The notes beneath the pieces are model-generated. The model saw only the letters and a program-made list of their open reading frames with translations. It was not told where the DNA came from and did not search any database. Shown one piece after another: positions 8,876 through 18,459 of a DNA stretch of 64,000 bases (positions are counted from its first letter, which is position 1; each line of letters begins with the position of its first letter). Made by a program: the position numbers and the translations under genes. The DNA comes from Stenotrophomonas rhizophila. GTDB taxonomy: Bacteria > Pseudomonadota > Gammaproteobacteria > Xanthomonadales > Xanthomonadaceae. The DNA is taken from assembly GCF_020857975.1 (NCBI RefSeq), contig NZ_JACWUO010000008.1, positions 62,001-126,000 of the forward strand, in the 5' to 3' direction.

Positions 8876-9812
8876 GCAGGCCACGCCCATGCAGAGCTGG
8901 TACGGCATCGATGTCGGCGGCACCAAGATCGAGCTGGTGGCCTATGACAGTGAGTTGCGCGAACGGCACCGCCAGCGCGTGACCACGCCCACCCAGGCCT
9001 ACGACACCTTCCTACAGGCCCTCACCGGCCTGGTGCGCAGCGCCGACCTGGCGCTGGACACCGCCGGCAGCGCGGTCGGCATCGGCCTGCCCGGGGTGCG
9101 CGACCGCAGCGGCCGCCAGCTCAGCGCCAACGTGCCGTGCCTGACCGGCCAGCGGGTGGGCGATGACTTGCAGGCCCTGCTGCAACGTCCGCTGCAGTTC
9201 GGCAACGACCTGCAGTGCTTCGCCCTGAGCGAGGCGCACCAGGGCGCCGGCGCCGGCTACCCGAGCATGTTCGGCGCGATCCTGGGCACCGGCGCCGGCG
9301 GCGGTTTCTGCGTGGGCGGCCGGCTGGTGGCCGGGGCCAACGGCATCGCCGGCGAGTGGGGGCACTGGAGCATTCCGGCCACCCTGCTGCAGCGCCACGC
9401 ACTGCCGGTGCTGGCCTGTGCTTGTGGCCTGCGCGGCTGCCTGGAGCGTTATGTCTCCGGCAACGGGCTGGCGCTGATCCACGAAGGCCGCGGCGGGCAT
9501 GCGCTGGATGCCACCGCCGTGGTGGCGCTGGCCCAGGCCGGCGACGCCGTCGCCCAACAGGCATTGGCGGTGCACCGGGACCTGCTCGGCTACAGCCTGG
9601 CCAGCCTGATCCTGGCCCTGGACCCACACGTGATCGTGCTCGGTGGCGGGCTGTCCAAGCTGGAACAGCTGTACCGCGACCTGCCCGACGCGATCGCACC
9701 GTACCTGTTCGATGGCATGGTCGTGCCGCCGATCCTGCCGCCCCGCTTCGGCGATGCCGGCGGCGCGCGTGGCGCGGCGCTGTTGGCGCGCCAGCAGCAT
9801 CCCTCCCGCTGA
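8868..9812 (+). CDS. agaK: ROK-family N-acetylhexosamine (GalNAc) kinase
   Basis: This is a cytoplasmic sugar kinase of the ROK family that should phosphorylate GalNAc at C6 with ATP. The phosphate-binding motif GIDVGGTK is at residues 13-20. EWGHWSIP follows, and the ROK zinc cluster is visible as C184, C186 and C191 in the segment ACACGLRGCLERYVSG. The length (314) is normal for the family. A second possible ATG lies at 8889. The permease encoded downstream would deliver unphosphorylated sugar, so a kinase rather than a PTS is the expected way in. ROK sequence alone does not separate GalNAc from GlcNAc; operon context decides. Confidence 0.85.
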   Translation: MAEQATPMQSWYGIDVGGTKIELVAYDSELRERHRQRVTTPTQAYDTFLQALTGLVRSADLALDTAGSAVGIGLPGVRDRSGRQLSANVPCLTGQRVGDDLQALLQRPLQFGNDLQCFALSEAHQGAGAGYPSMFGAILGTGAGGGFCVGGRLVAGANGIAGEWGHWSIPATLLQRHALPVLACACGLRGCLERYVSGNGLALIHEGRGGHALDATAVVALAQAGDAVAQQALAVHRDLLGYSLASLILALDPHVIVLGGGLSKLEQLYRDLPDAIAPYLFDGMVVPPILPPRFGDAGGARGAALLARQQHPSR

Positions 9813-9835
9813 ACACCGTTGTTACTGGAGTTGCC

Positions 9836-11164
9836 ATGTCCGCCATCCAATCGCTGATCGCCGCCCACCGCCAGGGCCAACCCGTGGGGCTGTACAGCGT
9901 GTGCTGCAGCAATGCGCAGGTGCTGCTGGCCGCGATGCAGGTGGCCAGCCACTATGACACCCTGCTGCTGATCGAGGCCACCTCCAACCAGGTCGATCAG
10001 TTCGGCGGCTACACCGGCATGACCCCGCCGCAATACCGCGATTACGTGTTGCAGTTGGCCCGCGATGCCGGCTTCCCCGCCGAGCGGCTGGTGCTGGGCG
10101 GCGACCACCTCGGCCCGAATGCCTGGCAGAAGGGCCCGGCCGAGACCGCCATGGCCAATGCGCGCGACCTGATCGCCGCCTACGTGGCCGCCGGCTTCCA
10201 CAAGATCCACCTGGACTGCAGCATGTCCTGCGCCGACGACCCGACCCCGCTGCCCGATGCGATCGTGGCGGCGCGGTCGGCCGAACTGGCGCGCATCGCC
10301 GAGCGCACCGCGGCCGACCACGGCCTGCCGCCGCCGGTGTATGTGATCGGCACCGAAGTACCGATTCCCGGCGGCGAAGCCTCGCTGGCCGGTGGCCTGC
10401 AGGTGACCACGCCGGCCGCGGCCGCAACCACGCTGGACATCCACCGGGAGGCGTTCTCCGCCCCGGACCTGCTGCCGGCGTGGGAGCGCGTGATCGCGAT
10501 GGTGGTGCAGCCCGGCGTGGATTTCGACCACAGCAGCGTGCACTACTACGACCCGGCCGCCGCGCGCGAGCTGTCGGCATTCGTCGAGCAGCAGCCGCGC
10601 ATCGTGTTCGAGGCGCATTCCACCGATTACCAGACCGAAGCAGGCCTGCATGAACTGGTGCGCGACCATTTCGCCATCCTCAAGGTCGGCCCCGCGGCGA
10701 CCTACGCGTTCCGCGAAGCGGTGTTCGCGCTGGCGATGATCGAAAGCGAACTGCTGCCGGCCGCGCAATGCTCCGGACTGATCGATGTACTGGACCGCTG
10801 CATGGTCGACAAGCCGGGCAGCTGGCGCGGCTACTACCAGGGCGATGAACACGAACTGCGCCTGCTGCGCGCGTATTCGCTCAGCGACCGCAGCCGCTAT
10901 TACTGGGGCGAGCCGGCGGTGCAGGCCGCGCTGGACACGCTGGTGGCCAACCTGACCGCGCACGCCCCGCCGCAGATCCTGCTCAGCCAGTACCTGCCGG
11001 AGCAGCAGCGGGCGATCGAAGCCGGCCAACTGCGGCCGGACCCGCTGGCGCTGATCCGGCACAAGGTCGCCCAGCGCCTGGCCGAGTACGCCCGGGCCTG
11101 CAATCGCAACCGCGCGCCGACGAAGAACGAAGCTTCCCGGGCCACGGAGCTTTCGGAACGGTAA
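9836..11164 (+). CDS. agaZ: AgaZ/GatZ/KbaZ-like D-tagatose-bisphosphate aldolase subunit or tagatose-6-P kinase
   Basis: This protein belongs to the AgaZ/GatZ/KbaZ family of the tagatose-6-phosphate branch. Members have been described as the non-catalytic partner of class II tagatose-1,6-bisphosphate aldolase, and some were proposed to be tagatose-6-phosphate kinases. The 442-residue protein shows the TIM-barrel family motifs LLIEATSNQVDQFGGYTGM, LGGDHLGPN, KIHLDCSMSC and YVIGTEVPIPGG. GGAG lies five bases before the ATG at 9836. No AgaY/GatY aldolase or PfkB kinase is encoded in the operon, so how the pathway is completed is open. Confidence 0.88.
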   Translation: MSAIQSLIAAHRQGQPVGLYSVCCSNAQVLLAAMQVASHYDTLLLIEATSNQVDQFGGYTGMTPPQYRDYVLQLARDAGFPAERLVLGGDHLGPNAWQKGPAETAMANARDLIAAYVAAGFHKIHLDCSMSCADDPTPLPDAIVAARSAELARIAERTAADHGLPPPVYVIGTEVPIPGGEASLAGGLQVTTPAAAATTLDIHREAFSAPDLLPAWERVIAMVVQPGVDFDHSSVHYYDPAAARELSAFVEQQPRIVFEAHSTDYQTEAGLHELVRDHFAILKVGPAATYAFREAVFALAMIESELLPAAQCSGLIDVLDRCMVDKPGSWRGYYQGDEHELRLLRAYSLSDRSRYYWGEPAVQAALDTLVANLTAHAPPQILLSQYLPEQQRAIEAGQLRPDPLALIRHKVAQRLAEYARACNRNRAPTKNEASRATELSER

Positions 11165-11183
11165 GCTTCGGCTTTCCTTCCGA

Positions 11184-11978
11184 ATGGAATCGCCTCCCAT
11201 GCGCAATACACGGCAGCGCCGCCAACAGATCCTGCAGATGCTGGTCGAGCACGGCAACGTGCAGGTCAGCGAACTGGTCGCCCGGTTCGCCGTGTCGGCG
11301 GTGACCATCCGCGCCGACCTGACCCACATCGAATCGCAGGGCCTGGCCACCCGCACCCACGGCGGCGCCACCCTGGTGCGCACGCCGCCGCAGGAACAGG
11401 ACATTCACGAGAAGGACGCGCTGAACCTGCCGCTGAAGGACAGCATCGGCGTGCATGCCGCGCGGTTGGTCAAGCCCGGCGACAACATCATCATCGACTC
11501 CGGCTCGACCACCATGACCCTGGCCCGGCACCTGCGCGGGCACCGCGATGTGACGGTGATGACCAACGGCCTGAACATCGCCTGGGAACTGGCCAACGCG
11601 CCGGGTGTGGAGCTGCTGCTCACCGGTGGGCTGCTGCGCAAGCAGTCGTTGTCGCTGCAGGGCAGCCAGGCCGAAGCCAGCCTCAATACCTACAGCTTCG
11701 ACACCCTGTTCCTGGGCGTGGATGGCCTGGACCTGCAGTTCGGCCTGACCACCCACCACGAAGCCGAAGCCAGCCTCAACCACCGCATGGTCGAGCGCGC
11801 GCGCCGCATCGTGGTGCTCACCGACGCCTCCAAGTTCGGCCGGGTCAGCCTGCACCGCATCGCGCGGCTGGACCAGGTCCACACCATCATCACCGACGCC
11901 AGCATCGACGCCGAGTACCTGGAAGGGCTGCAGCGGCTGGGCATCGAAGTGATCATCACCGGCTCGCCCCCGCCATGA
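11184..11978 (+). CDS. agaR: DeoR-family transcriptional repressor, probable AgaR
   Basis: This is the likely pathway repressor, sensing an amino-sugar phosphate. The N-terminal winged helix reads RQRRQQILQMLVEHGNVQVS, followed by the DeoR signature VSAVTIRADLTHIESQGLATRTHGG (given here as family features around residues 33-57). The C-terminal effector domain has IDSGSTTMTLARHL, VMTNGLNIAWEL and LFLGVDGLD, as in DeoR-type sugar-phosphate sensors. The start is uncertain between 11184 and 11199; neither has a strong ribosome binding site. The stop overlaps the deacetylase start (ATGA). The probable operators are the ATCTTTCG boxes between the divergent operons. Confidence 0.88.
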   Translation: MESPPMRNTRQRRQQILQMLVEHGNVQVSELVARFAVSAVTIRADLTHIESQGLATRTHGGATLVRTPPQEQDIHEKDALNLPLKDSIGVHAARLVKPGDNIIIDSGSTTMTLARHLRGHRDVTVMTNGLNIAWELANAPGVELLLTGGLLRKQSLSLQGSQAEASLNTYSFDTLFLGVDGLDLQFGLTTHHEAEASLNHRMVERARRIVVLTDASKFGRVSLHRIARLDQVHTIITDASIDAEYLEGLQRLGIEVIITGSPPP

Positions 11979-13090
11979 CCGCACCCCGCACGCTACACGG
12001 CCGCATCCTCACCCCATCGGGGTGGGTGCGCGGCGATCTGCGTTTCGACCAGCGCATCCTCGCCATCGATACCGCGCACGCCGATCCGCGCGGCGACGAG
12101 CAGGTACCGCTGGTCCTGCCCGGCTTCATCGACCTGCACGTGCATGGCGGTGCCGGGGTGGACATCATGCAGGGCGGCGATGCGGCCGCCACCGTCGCCC
12201 GCACCCACGCGCGCCACGGCACCACCGCGCTGCTGGGCACCACCATGACCGCGCACGAGGACGACATCGTGCGGGCGCTGCAGGGGTTGGCCGGCGCGAT
12301 CGGCACGCGCGCGACGGGGATGGCGCGCGTGCTCGGCGTACACCTGGAAGGCCCGTTCATCAGCATCGAACGGTTGGGCGCGCAGCCGCCATTGGTGGTC
12401 GAGGCCACCCTGGACGACGTGCGCCGCCTGCATGCGATCGCGCCGATCAAGGTGCTGACCCTGGCCCCGGAGATCGGCCAGCACCAGGCGCTGATTCCCG
12501 CATTGAGCGCACTGGGCATCCGCGTGCAGCTCGGCCACAGCGCCGGCAGCTACGAAGACGGCGTGGCCGCGCTGGATGCCGGTGCCGCCGGCTTCACCCA
12601 CCTGTTCAACGGCATGACCGGCGTAGACCACTACCACCCCGGCATCGCCACCGCCGCGCTGGCGCATGCGCAGTACGCCGAGCTCATTCCCGATCTGCAG
12701 CACGTGCATCCCGGCGCGATCCGCACCGCCCTGCGCGCGATCCCGAAGCTGTACTGCGTCACCGATGCCACCGCCGCCACCGGCATGCCCGACGGCGAGT
12801 ACGCGCTGGGCGTGCAGCGCGTGCACAAATGCCTGGGCTGCGTGCGGCTGTCCACCGGCTCGCTGGCCGGCAGTGCGCTGACCATGGACCAGGCGCTGCG
12901 CAACCTGGTCTCGCTCGGACTGGACATCGCCGACGCCTCCAACCGGCTGTCGCGCTACCCGGCCGATTATCTCGGCATCGACGACCGCGGCCGTCTGGCG
13001 ACCGGTGCCTGGGCCGACCTGGTGGTGCTCGACCACGACCTGCGCGTGCGCGGCGTGGTGGTGGAAGGCGACGACATCGCGCTCGACTGA
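11975..13090 (+). CDS. agaA: N-acetylgalactosamine-6-phosphate deacetylase (NagA-like amidohydrolase)
   Basis: This cytoplasmic metal-dependent amidohydrolase should remove acetate from GalNAc-6-phosphate to give galactosamine-6-phosphate for AgaS. The 371-residue protein shows the metal motif HVH (H55, H57 in FIDLHVHGGAG), the glutamate ligand in GVHLEGPFI, the histidines in LGHSAGS and HLFNGM, and the catalytic aspartate in VTDATAATG. All are NagA-family marks. Translation is coupled to agaR through an ATGA overlap. NagA for GlcNAc-6-phosphate is the sequence-level alternative, but linkage to agaS and agaZ favours the GalNAc substrate. Confidence 0.88.
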   Translation: MTAPRTLHGRILTPSGWVRGDLRFDQRILAIDTAHADPRGDEQVPLVLPGFIDLHVHGGAGVDIMQGGDAAATVARTHARHGTTALLGTTMTAHEDDIVRALQGLAGAIGTRATGMARVLGVHLEGPFISIERLGAQPPLVVEATLDDVRRLHAIAPIKVLTLAPEIGQHQALIPALSALGIRVQLGHSAGSYEDGVAALDAGAAGFTHLFNGMTGVDHYHPGIATAALAHAQYAELIPDLQHVHPGAIRTALRAIPKLYCVTDATAATGMPDGEYALGVQRVHKCLGCVRLSTGSLAGSALTMDQALRNLVSLGLDIADASNRLSRYPADYLGIDDRGRLATGAWADLVVLDHDLRVRGVVVEGDDIALD

Positions 13091-13142
13091 GCGTTGACCC
13101 CGCGCCGCCACGGCGCATGCAATGCAGAACAGGACCGGCACG

Positions 13143-14960
13143 ATGAACGATGTTTCCGCAGCCCTTCCCGTGCACGCCGGCGCCTCCGCGCCACGCTGGC
13201 CGGTACGCTATCTGTTGTTCATCGGTGGCATGGGTGGGCTGCTGTACGGCATCGACATCGGCATCATCGCCGGCGCCCTGCCTTACCTGGAAGCCACCGC
13301 GACCGCGAGCTGGCACCTGACCAGCCAGCAGCTGGGTTTCGTGGTCGCCGCGGTGCTGCTCGGCAGCGTGCTGTCCTCGCTGTTCGCCGGCATGGTCGCC
13401 GACCTGATCGGGCGCCGTGGCGCGATGCTGCTGGCCGGCGTACTGTTCACTGCCAGCATCCCGGTCATGGCGCTGTCCGATGGCTATGGCGCGCTGTTGA
13501 TGGGGCGGCTGCTGCAGGGCATCAGCGGCGGCCTGATCGGCGTGGTGGTGCCGCTGTACCTGGCCGAAGTGCTCAGCCCGGAGCGGCGTGGCCGTGGCGC
13601 GGCGATGTTCCAGCTGCTGCTGACCATCGGCCTGGTGCTGGCGGCGGTGATCGGGCTGTACCACGCCCATGCGGTGGATGCGGCCAGCGAGGCGGTGCGC
13701 CACCTGCCTGCGGCCGAGCAGCAGCGCCTGCTGTTCGACGTCAAGGACCATGCCTGGCGCACCATCTTCTGGAGCTGCCTGCTGCCCGGGCTGGTGTTCA
13801 CCGCTGGCGTGCTGCTGATCAGTGAATCACCGCGCTGGCTGGTCCGTCGCGGCCGCATCGACAAGGCCCGCAGCGCCCTGCAGCGCACCGTCGCGCCGGC
13901 CAAGGTCGAGCCGACCCTGCAGCGCATGCAGGCGCCGGAGGACATCCAGATCGGCCGCAACGGCAAGCGCGATCCACTGCTCAGCCGCCGCTACGTGTGG
14001 CCGTTCGTACTGGCCTGCCTGGTGCTGGCCTTCACCCAGGCCACCGGCATCAACTCGGTGCTGGCCTACGCGGTCAACATCCTCAACCAGGCCGGGCTGC
14101 CCGGCGCGGTGGCCAATGGCGCCGATGTGGCGATCAAGCTGCTCAACGCGGTGATGACCGTGGTCGCGCTGTTGCTGGTGGACCGCAAGGGCCGCAAGTT
14201 CCTGCTGATGCTGGGCAGTGGCGGCATCACCGTGTCGCTGCTGGCTGCAGCGCTGCTGTTCGTGCAGAGCGAACGCGGTCGCATCGACGTGCAGGCCCAG
14301 CTGCAGCAGCAGGTGGCCGGCAGCAGCCTGTCGCTGCCGCTGGATGCGGCACGGTGGCAGCAGCTGGACGGCAATGCCGGTAGCGGGCCGCAGCAGCTGA
14401 CCGTGTCCTATGCCTACGGCGGCTTCAGCAACGTGCGCTCGCTGCGCAGCGACAACCCGATCGACGCCACGCTGCAGATCCGCCGCGAGGACGCGGTCTC
14501 GGCCGACAGCGTGATCGGCCGTTTCTTCCGCACGCTGCACCTGAATCCATTCCCGGACCCGACGCAGGCGGCCAACGCACCGCTGGTGATCGAGCGCGCC
14601 ATGCTCGGCCCGGTGCCCTCGCCCACCCATGGCTGGCTGGTGGCAGGCTGCATCCTGGTCTTCGTCGCGTTCTTCGCGGTCGGCCCCGGCGTATGCGTGT
14701 GGCTGGCACTGTCCGAACTGATGCCCACCCGCATCCGCTCCAACGGCATGAGCATCGCGCTGTTGATCAATCAATTCGTGTCCACCGTGATCGCGGCGAT
14801 CTTCCTGCCCACCGTCGGCCACCACGGCTATGCCAGCATGTTCTTCTTCTGGGCCGGCTGCACCCTGCTGTACTTCCTGGTCGCCGCGTTCTGGCTGCCG
14901 GAAACCAAGGGCAGGTCGCTGGAGCAGATCGAGGCGGGGTTTACGACGCAGCGGAACTGA
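13143..14960 (+). CDS. agaP: MFS sugar porter with large periplasmic insertion, probable GalNAc permease
   Basis: This inner-membrane major-facilitator sugar transporter probably imports free GalNAc by proton symport. Sugar-porter motifs are visible: GLLYGIDIGIIAGAL in TM1, LIGRRGAM, ISESPRWLVRRGRIDKAR before the central loop, and PETKGRSLEQIE at the C-terminus. At 605 residues it is about 120 longer than usual. The extra part is a hydrophilic block at residues about 373-494, between the helix ending LLFVQSERG and the one beginning GWLVAGCILVF. The ATG at 13143 has AGGA eight bases upstream; an ATG at 13122 has none. It is the last gene of the aga operon. Confidence 0.87.
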   Translation: MNDVSAALPVHAGASAPRWPVRYLLFIGGMGGLLYGIDIGIIAGALPYLEATATASWHLTSQQLGFVVAAVLLGSVLSSLFAGMVADLIGRRGAMLLAGVLFTASIPVMALSDGYGALLMGRLLQGISGGLIGVVVPLYLAEVLSPERRGRGAAMFQLLLTIGLVLAAVIGLYHAHAVDAASEAVRHLPAAEQQRLLFDVKDHAWRTIFWSCLLPGLVFTAGVLLISESPRWLVRRGRIDKARSALQRTVAPAKVEPTLQRMQAPEDIQIGRNGKRDPLLSRRYVWPFVLACLVLAFTQATGINSVLAYAVNILNQAGLPGAVANGADVAIKLLNAVMTVVALLLVDRKGRKFLLMLGSGGITVSLLAAALLFVQSERGRIDVQAQLQQQVAGSSLSLPLDAARWQQLDGNAGSGPQQLTVSYAYGGFSNVRSLRSDNPIDATLQIRREDAVSADSVIGRFFRTLHLNPFPDPTQAANAPLVIERAMLGPVPSPTHGWLVAGCILVFVAFFAVGPGVCVWLALSELMPTRIRSNGMSIALLINQFVSTVIAAIFLPTVGHHGYASMFFFWAGCTLLYFLVAAFWLPETKGRSLEQIEAGFTTQRN

Positions 14961-14978
14961 GCCATCGAAAGGAAAGGA

Positions 14979-15002
14979 GACGGGTGTCGTTCCACACCCG
15001 TC
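14979..15002 (+). terminator. Hairpin downstream of the aga operon
   Basis: GACGGGTGT and ACACCCGTC form a 9-bp stem around a 6-base loop, 18 bases after the permease stop. No T-run follows, so it may be a weak terminator or an mRNA 3-prime stabiliser. Confidence 0.45.
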
Positions 15003-15192
15003 CATGTCGGTTTCAAGCTAATTTCGGCTTCGCTATTTCAGATTGATGAATTCTCAAATCGAGCATCAATCCATTGAATAATTGAAATTCCACTGCCTCG
15101 GGATAGTGACTAGGCTGCCCGCAAGCTGAACAACAAGTTCAGCACGCGATCAAGCCCTCCACTGAACGTGATCATGCGCACCGAGGCGGTCC

Positions 15193-18100
15193 ATGAAGCA
15201 TCGTCATACCAGAAGTGCGGCATCCATGCTGTTGCTGGTTCCCCTGTCGTTCGCCCCTGCAGGGGTACGGGCAGTGGAACATGTTCCGGGCAGTACACCG
15301 ACCACGAACTGGGGAACCATCGAAGTCAGGCCACCCATCGATCATCAATACATCGGTGGGGGCGGCGGCTGGTGGTATGGATATGGGTCCGGAGGCCGGC
15401 CCGGCGGGCGGGATCCAGGACTTGGCGGCGGCGGGGGCTTGCCCAGCGAGACTACCAAAGAGCAGGAAACCGACGATCGTACCAACGAATGTCCGCAGAT
15501 CGCCGGCAATCCCGTGGTGCTCTACACGGGCAACAAAGTGGAGGCCGAACTGGATTTCACCAGTGGCGGCGAGATGGGCCTGTACCTGCAGCGACGCTAC
15601 AACCATCACTGGAGCGCGACCGGTCTGTTCGGCAGCCACTGGTTGAGCAACCTGGATTATTCGCTGGCGTTCACGCGGGCCAAGGACATGGCCTGGGTAC
15701 AGTGGCCGGACGGTCGGCGGATAAAATTCCTGCGCGATTCCAGCAATGCGCGCTGGAACGAAGACAAGCCGCAGCCACGGCTCCACTTTGTCCGCAATAG
15801 CGACAGCACCTATACGCTGCGCAATGAAGACCATGGCGTGGAAATCTACAACGCCGATGGCTACATCATCGAACGCCGCAACCGACAGGGGGTGCGCTGG
15901 ACGTTCGCTTACGACAACAAGTACCTGCAGCGGGTCACCCATTCATCGGGGCGCAGCATGCAGTTCGTCTGGAGCAACGGCGAGGTAAGCGCCGTCACCG
16001 ATCCTGCCGGAAACATCTATCGCTACAGCTATACCGCAGATGTGTTCGGCGCGGGCCGTGGCCGCTTGGCCACCACCACCTTGCCGGGGGCGCCGGACAC
16101 GACCATCAGCTATCACTACGAGGACCCACGGTTTCCCGGCGCACTCACCGGCAAGTCATTCAACGGGGCGCGCTACTCCACCTTCGCGTATGACGCCGCC
16201 AAGCGCGCCACGCTGTCCGAACATGCCGGCGGCGTGGAGCGCCATACGTTCTCCTATGTAGTGGAGACCGAACAGCAGGTGACCCCGCCCCCTGCCCCGA
16301 TTCGCCCGGGCGGGGTCAAGGGCAACGAGGAAACCGGATGGTGTGAGTACAAGCCCGGCTTTGGGTACATCTGCTACGAGCCCCGCTTTGCACCGGGTGG
16401 GCAGCTGCTGCGTGCTGCGCAAACCAAGTCGCGGCCGGTCAAGATCAACGTCACCCAGACCAATCCGCTCGGCCGTAGCACCGTTCATGCATTCAATGAT
16501 GGCAAGCTGGTGTCGGTCACCGGGCTGGCATCACCGCACTGTGCTGCCAGTTACAAGGAGCGCAGTTACGACGCCAACGGCCATCCCGACCTGGTACACG
16601 ACTTCGCCGACAACCTCACCGATCTCGACTACGACGCACAAGGCTACCTGCTCAGGCAGGTTGAAGCGGTGGGCAGCAGCGCCGAGCGCACGACCACGTA
16701 TGAGTGGGACCAGACCGACAACCATCTACTCAAAGCCACCGTGCATGGCCTTCGCGAAACCACCTACACCTATGAAGAACGTGGCAACCTCGCCTCGGTG
16801 ACGGTGGTCAACCTCGGTACTGGTGGCGTACAGGGCCAGCAGCGGTCCACCCACTACCGGTACGGCTATCACGGCAACGGCATGAAGGCCTGGATCACCG
16901 AAGATGGGCCGCTGGCGCAGGATGAGATCACGACCCACTACAGCGAGCAGGGCGACCTTCTCAGTATCGGCAATGCACTGGGTCATAGCACCACGTATAG
17001 CAATCACAACGGCCTGGGCCAACCGGGTCGCATCACCGGCGCTAATGGCGACGTTACCGAACTGACCCATGACGGCCGCGGCCGGCTGGTGGTGCAGCGG
17101 CTGAGCATGGGCAACGATTGGGCCACCACCGCCATGGGCTATGACGGCGCAGGCAACCTCGCGAGCGTGACCCACCCCGATGGCGTGACCGTACGTTATG
17201 AGTACGATGCCGCACGCCGCCTGCTACACCAAGTTCAGCCTCACGGCGACGGCACCTATGCATGGGCGCGGTATGGCTATGACGTCGCTTCAAATCTGAT
17301 TCGCAGTGAAGTGCTGTCCACCGACTATCCTCCTGGCAGCACGGTCATTGGTGCCATCGATGAGGTCAGCCAGGATGGCAGCTGGAACGGGTTCCTGCGC
17401 GGCTGGGCCTGCAGTACCGGCTCCAAAACCTCGATCCAGGTCGATGCCTATGCCGATGGTGGTACCTATCTGGGCAGCAGCCAGGCCAACCTGGCCAGCG
17501 AGCCGGCGGTCGCCGCGGCCTGCCAGGCCAACGGCAGCGCGTACCGCTTCCATATGCCGATCACCCTGCAACAGCGCCAGCAACTGGGGGGCCGCAGCGT
17601 TACGGTGTATGGGCTTTCGCCACTGGGCGGCGCCCACAACCGTGCGATCGGCAATTCGGGTCTATTCACCATCCCGACAGCCACGGTGATCGGCGATATC
17701 GGTGGCGTGACCCAGGACGCGGACTGGAACTACTTCGTGGAGGGCTGGGCCTGTTCAGTCGGGGTGGATACGCCGGTCGACGTCCATCTTTACGTCGGTG
17801 GCCCCGCTGGCGCGGGTACGTTTGCGTTGGCCGGCACCGCAAACCTGCCCACCGACGGCAGCATCGCCAGCGCCTGCCAGGCGCGTGGCAACGCATACGG
17901 ATTCCGCCTCCCGCTTGATGCTGGCCTGCGCCATACACACGGCAATCAAGCGATCCATATCCACGCCATCTCGCCGGTGGGCCAGCCACATCTGACCATC
18001 AACCGCTCCGGAAGCCATGCTGTGCCGCCTGTGGTGCTCAGTGCGGAGTTTGTCGGTTTCAGTATTGCCCCCGGCCATATCTTCAACGGCGACGCCGGCA

Positions 18101-18459
18101 ACATGACCATCCACGTCCGCAACAGCGGCAATGTAGTCTGGCACGGCAACACCAGGCTGGCTTGGTGGATATGGCAGACCTCGCAGCGCAACTACAGTTT
18201 CCTCGGCAGCCCGGTGGCGCCCGGGAGTGTGGCCACCTTCACGCAGGATATCTGGCCTGTCCACAACGGCAACGGTGTCGCTACATTCCGTTACATCGCA
18301 CAGATGAGTACGGACGGAAACACCTGGGGACCGCAAAGCCAAGCCGATGTGAATGTGGAAAACGACGAGGGCTGGTGTCCGCCCAACAAGCCTTATTGCA
18401 ATATTCCGCAGGTTGCAGAGCCAACCGATGATCCGCAACCGCCCCAAGGAGGTCGCTGA
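15193..18459 (+). CDS. Secreted Rhs/YD-repeat protein, N-terminal component of a split Rhs toxin system
   Basis: This 1088-residue YD-repeat protein carries a Sec signal ([10 protein letters not shown]). A Gly/Trp/Tyr-rich linker is followed by a DUF6531-like Rhs N-terminal domain from about residue 98 ([23 protein letters not shown]). YD repeats such as [14 protein letters not shown] run to about residue 710. Two copies of a roughly 115-residue module start at about 717 and 832; each opens with DGSWNGF or DADWNYF and contains GWACS. The C-terminal part (from about 952) looks like an immunoglobulin-type beta domain. It lacks an Rhs core cleavage region and a toxin tip. GAGG lies six bases before the ATG. 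The next gene begins inside its stop codon, so both are translated together. Confidence 0.85.
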   Translation: MKHRHTRSAASMLLLVPLSFAPAGVRAVEHVPGSTPTTNWGTIEVRPPIDHQYIGGGGGWWYGYGSGGRPGGRDPGLGGGGGLPSETTKEQETDDRTNECPQIAGNPVVLYTGNKVEAELDFTSGGEMGLYLQRRYNHHWSATGLFGSHWLSNLDYSLAFTRAKDMAWVQWPDGRRIKFLRDSSNARWNEDKPQPRLHFVRNSDSTYTLRNEDHGVEIYNADGYIIERRNRQGVRWTFAYDNKYLQRVTHSSGRSMQFVWSNGEVSAVTDPAGNIYRYSYTADVFGAGRGRLATTTLPGAPDTTISYHYEDPRFPGALTGKSFNGARYSTFAYDAAKRATLSEHAGGVERHTFSYVVETEQQVTPPPAPIRPGGVKGNEETGWCEYKPGFGYICYEPRFAPGGQLLRAAQTKSRPVKINVTQTNPLGRSTVHAFNDGKLVSVTGLASPHCAASYKERSYDANGHPDLVHDFADNLTDLDYDAQGYLLRQVEAVGSSAERTTTYEWDQTDNHLLKATVHGLRETTYTYEERGNLASVTVVNLGTGGVQGQQRSTHYRYGYHGNGMKAWITEDGPLAQDEITTHYSEQGDLLSIGNALGHSTTYSNHNGLGQPGRITGANGDVTELTHDGRGRLVVQRLSMGNDWATTAMGYDGAGNLASVTHPDGVTVRYEYDAARRLLHQVQPHGDGTYAWARYGYDVASNLIRSEVLSTDYPPGSTVIGAIDEVSQDGSWNGFLRGWACSTGSKTSIQVDAYADGGTYLGSSQANLASEPAVAAACQANGSAYRFHMPITLQQRQQLGGRSVTVYGLSPLGGAHNRAIGNSGLFTIPTATVIGDIGGVTQDADWNYFVEGWACSVGVDTPVDVHLYVGGPAGAGTFALAGTANLPTDGSIASACQARGNAYGFRLPLDAGLRHTHGNQAIHIHAISPVGQPHLTINRSGSHAVPPVVLSAEFVGFSIAPGHIFNGDAGNMTIHVRNSGNVVWHGNTRLAWWIWQTSQRNYSFLGSPVAPGSVATFTQDIWPVHNGNGVATFRYIAQMSTDGNTWGPQSQADVNVENDEGWCPPNKPYCNIPQVAEPTDDPQPPQGGR
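18446..18452 (+). promoter_or_regulatory. Strong Shine-Dalgarno coupling the two Rhs genes
   Basis: A consensus AAGGAGG sits inside the end of the first Rhs gene, six bases before the second ATG at 18459. The stop of the first and the start of the second share bases (TGATG). This argues that the split is a maintained two-gene arrangement and not a recent frameshift. Confidence 0.75.
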
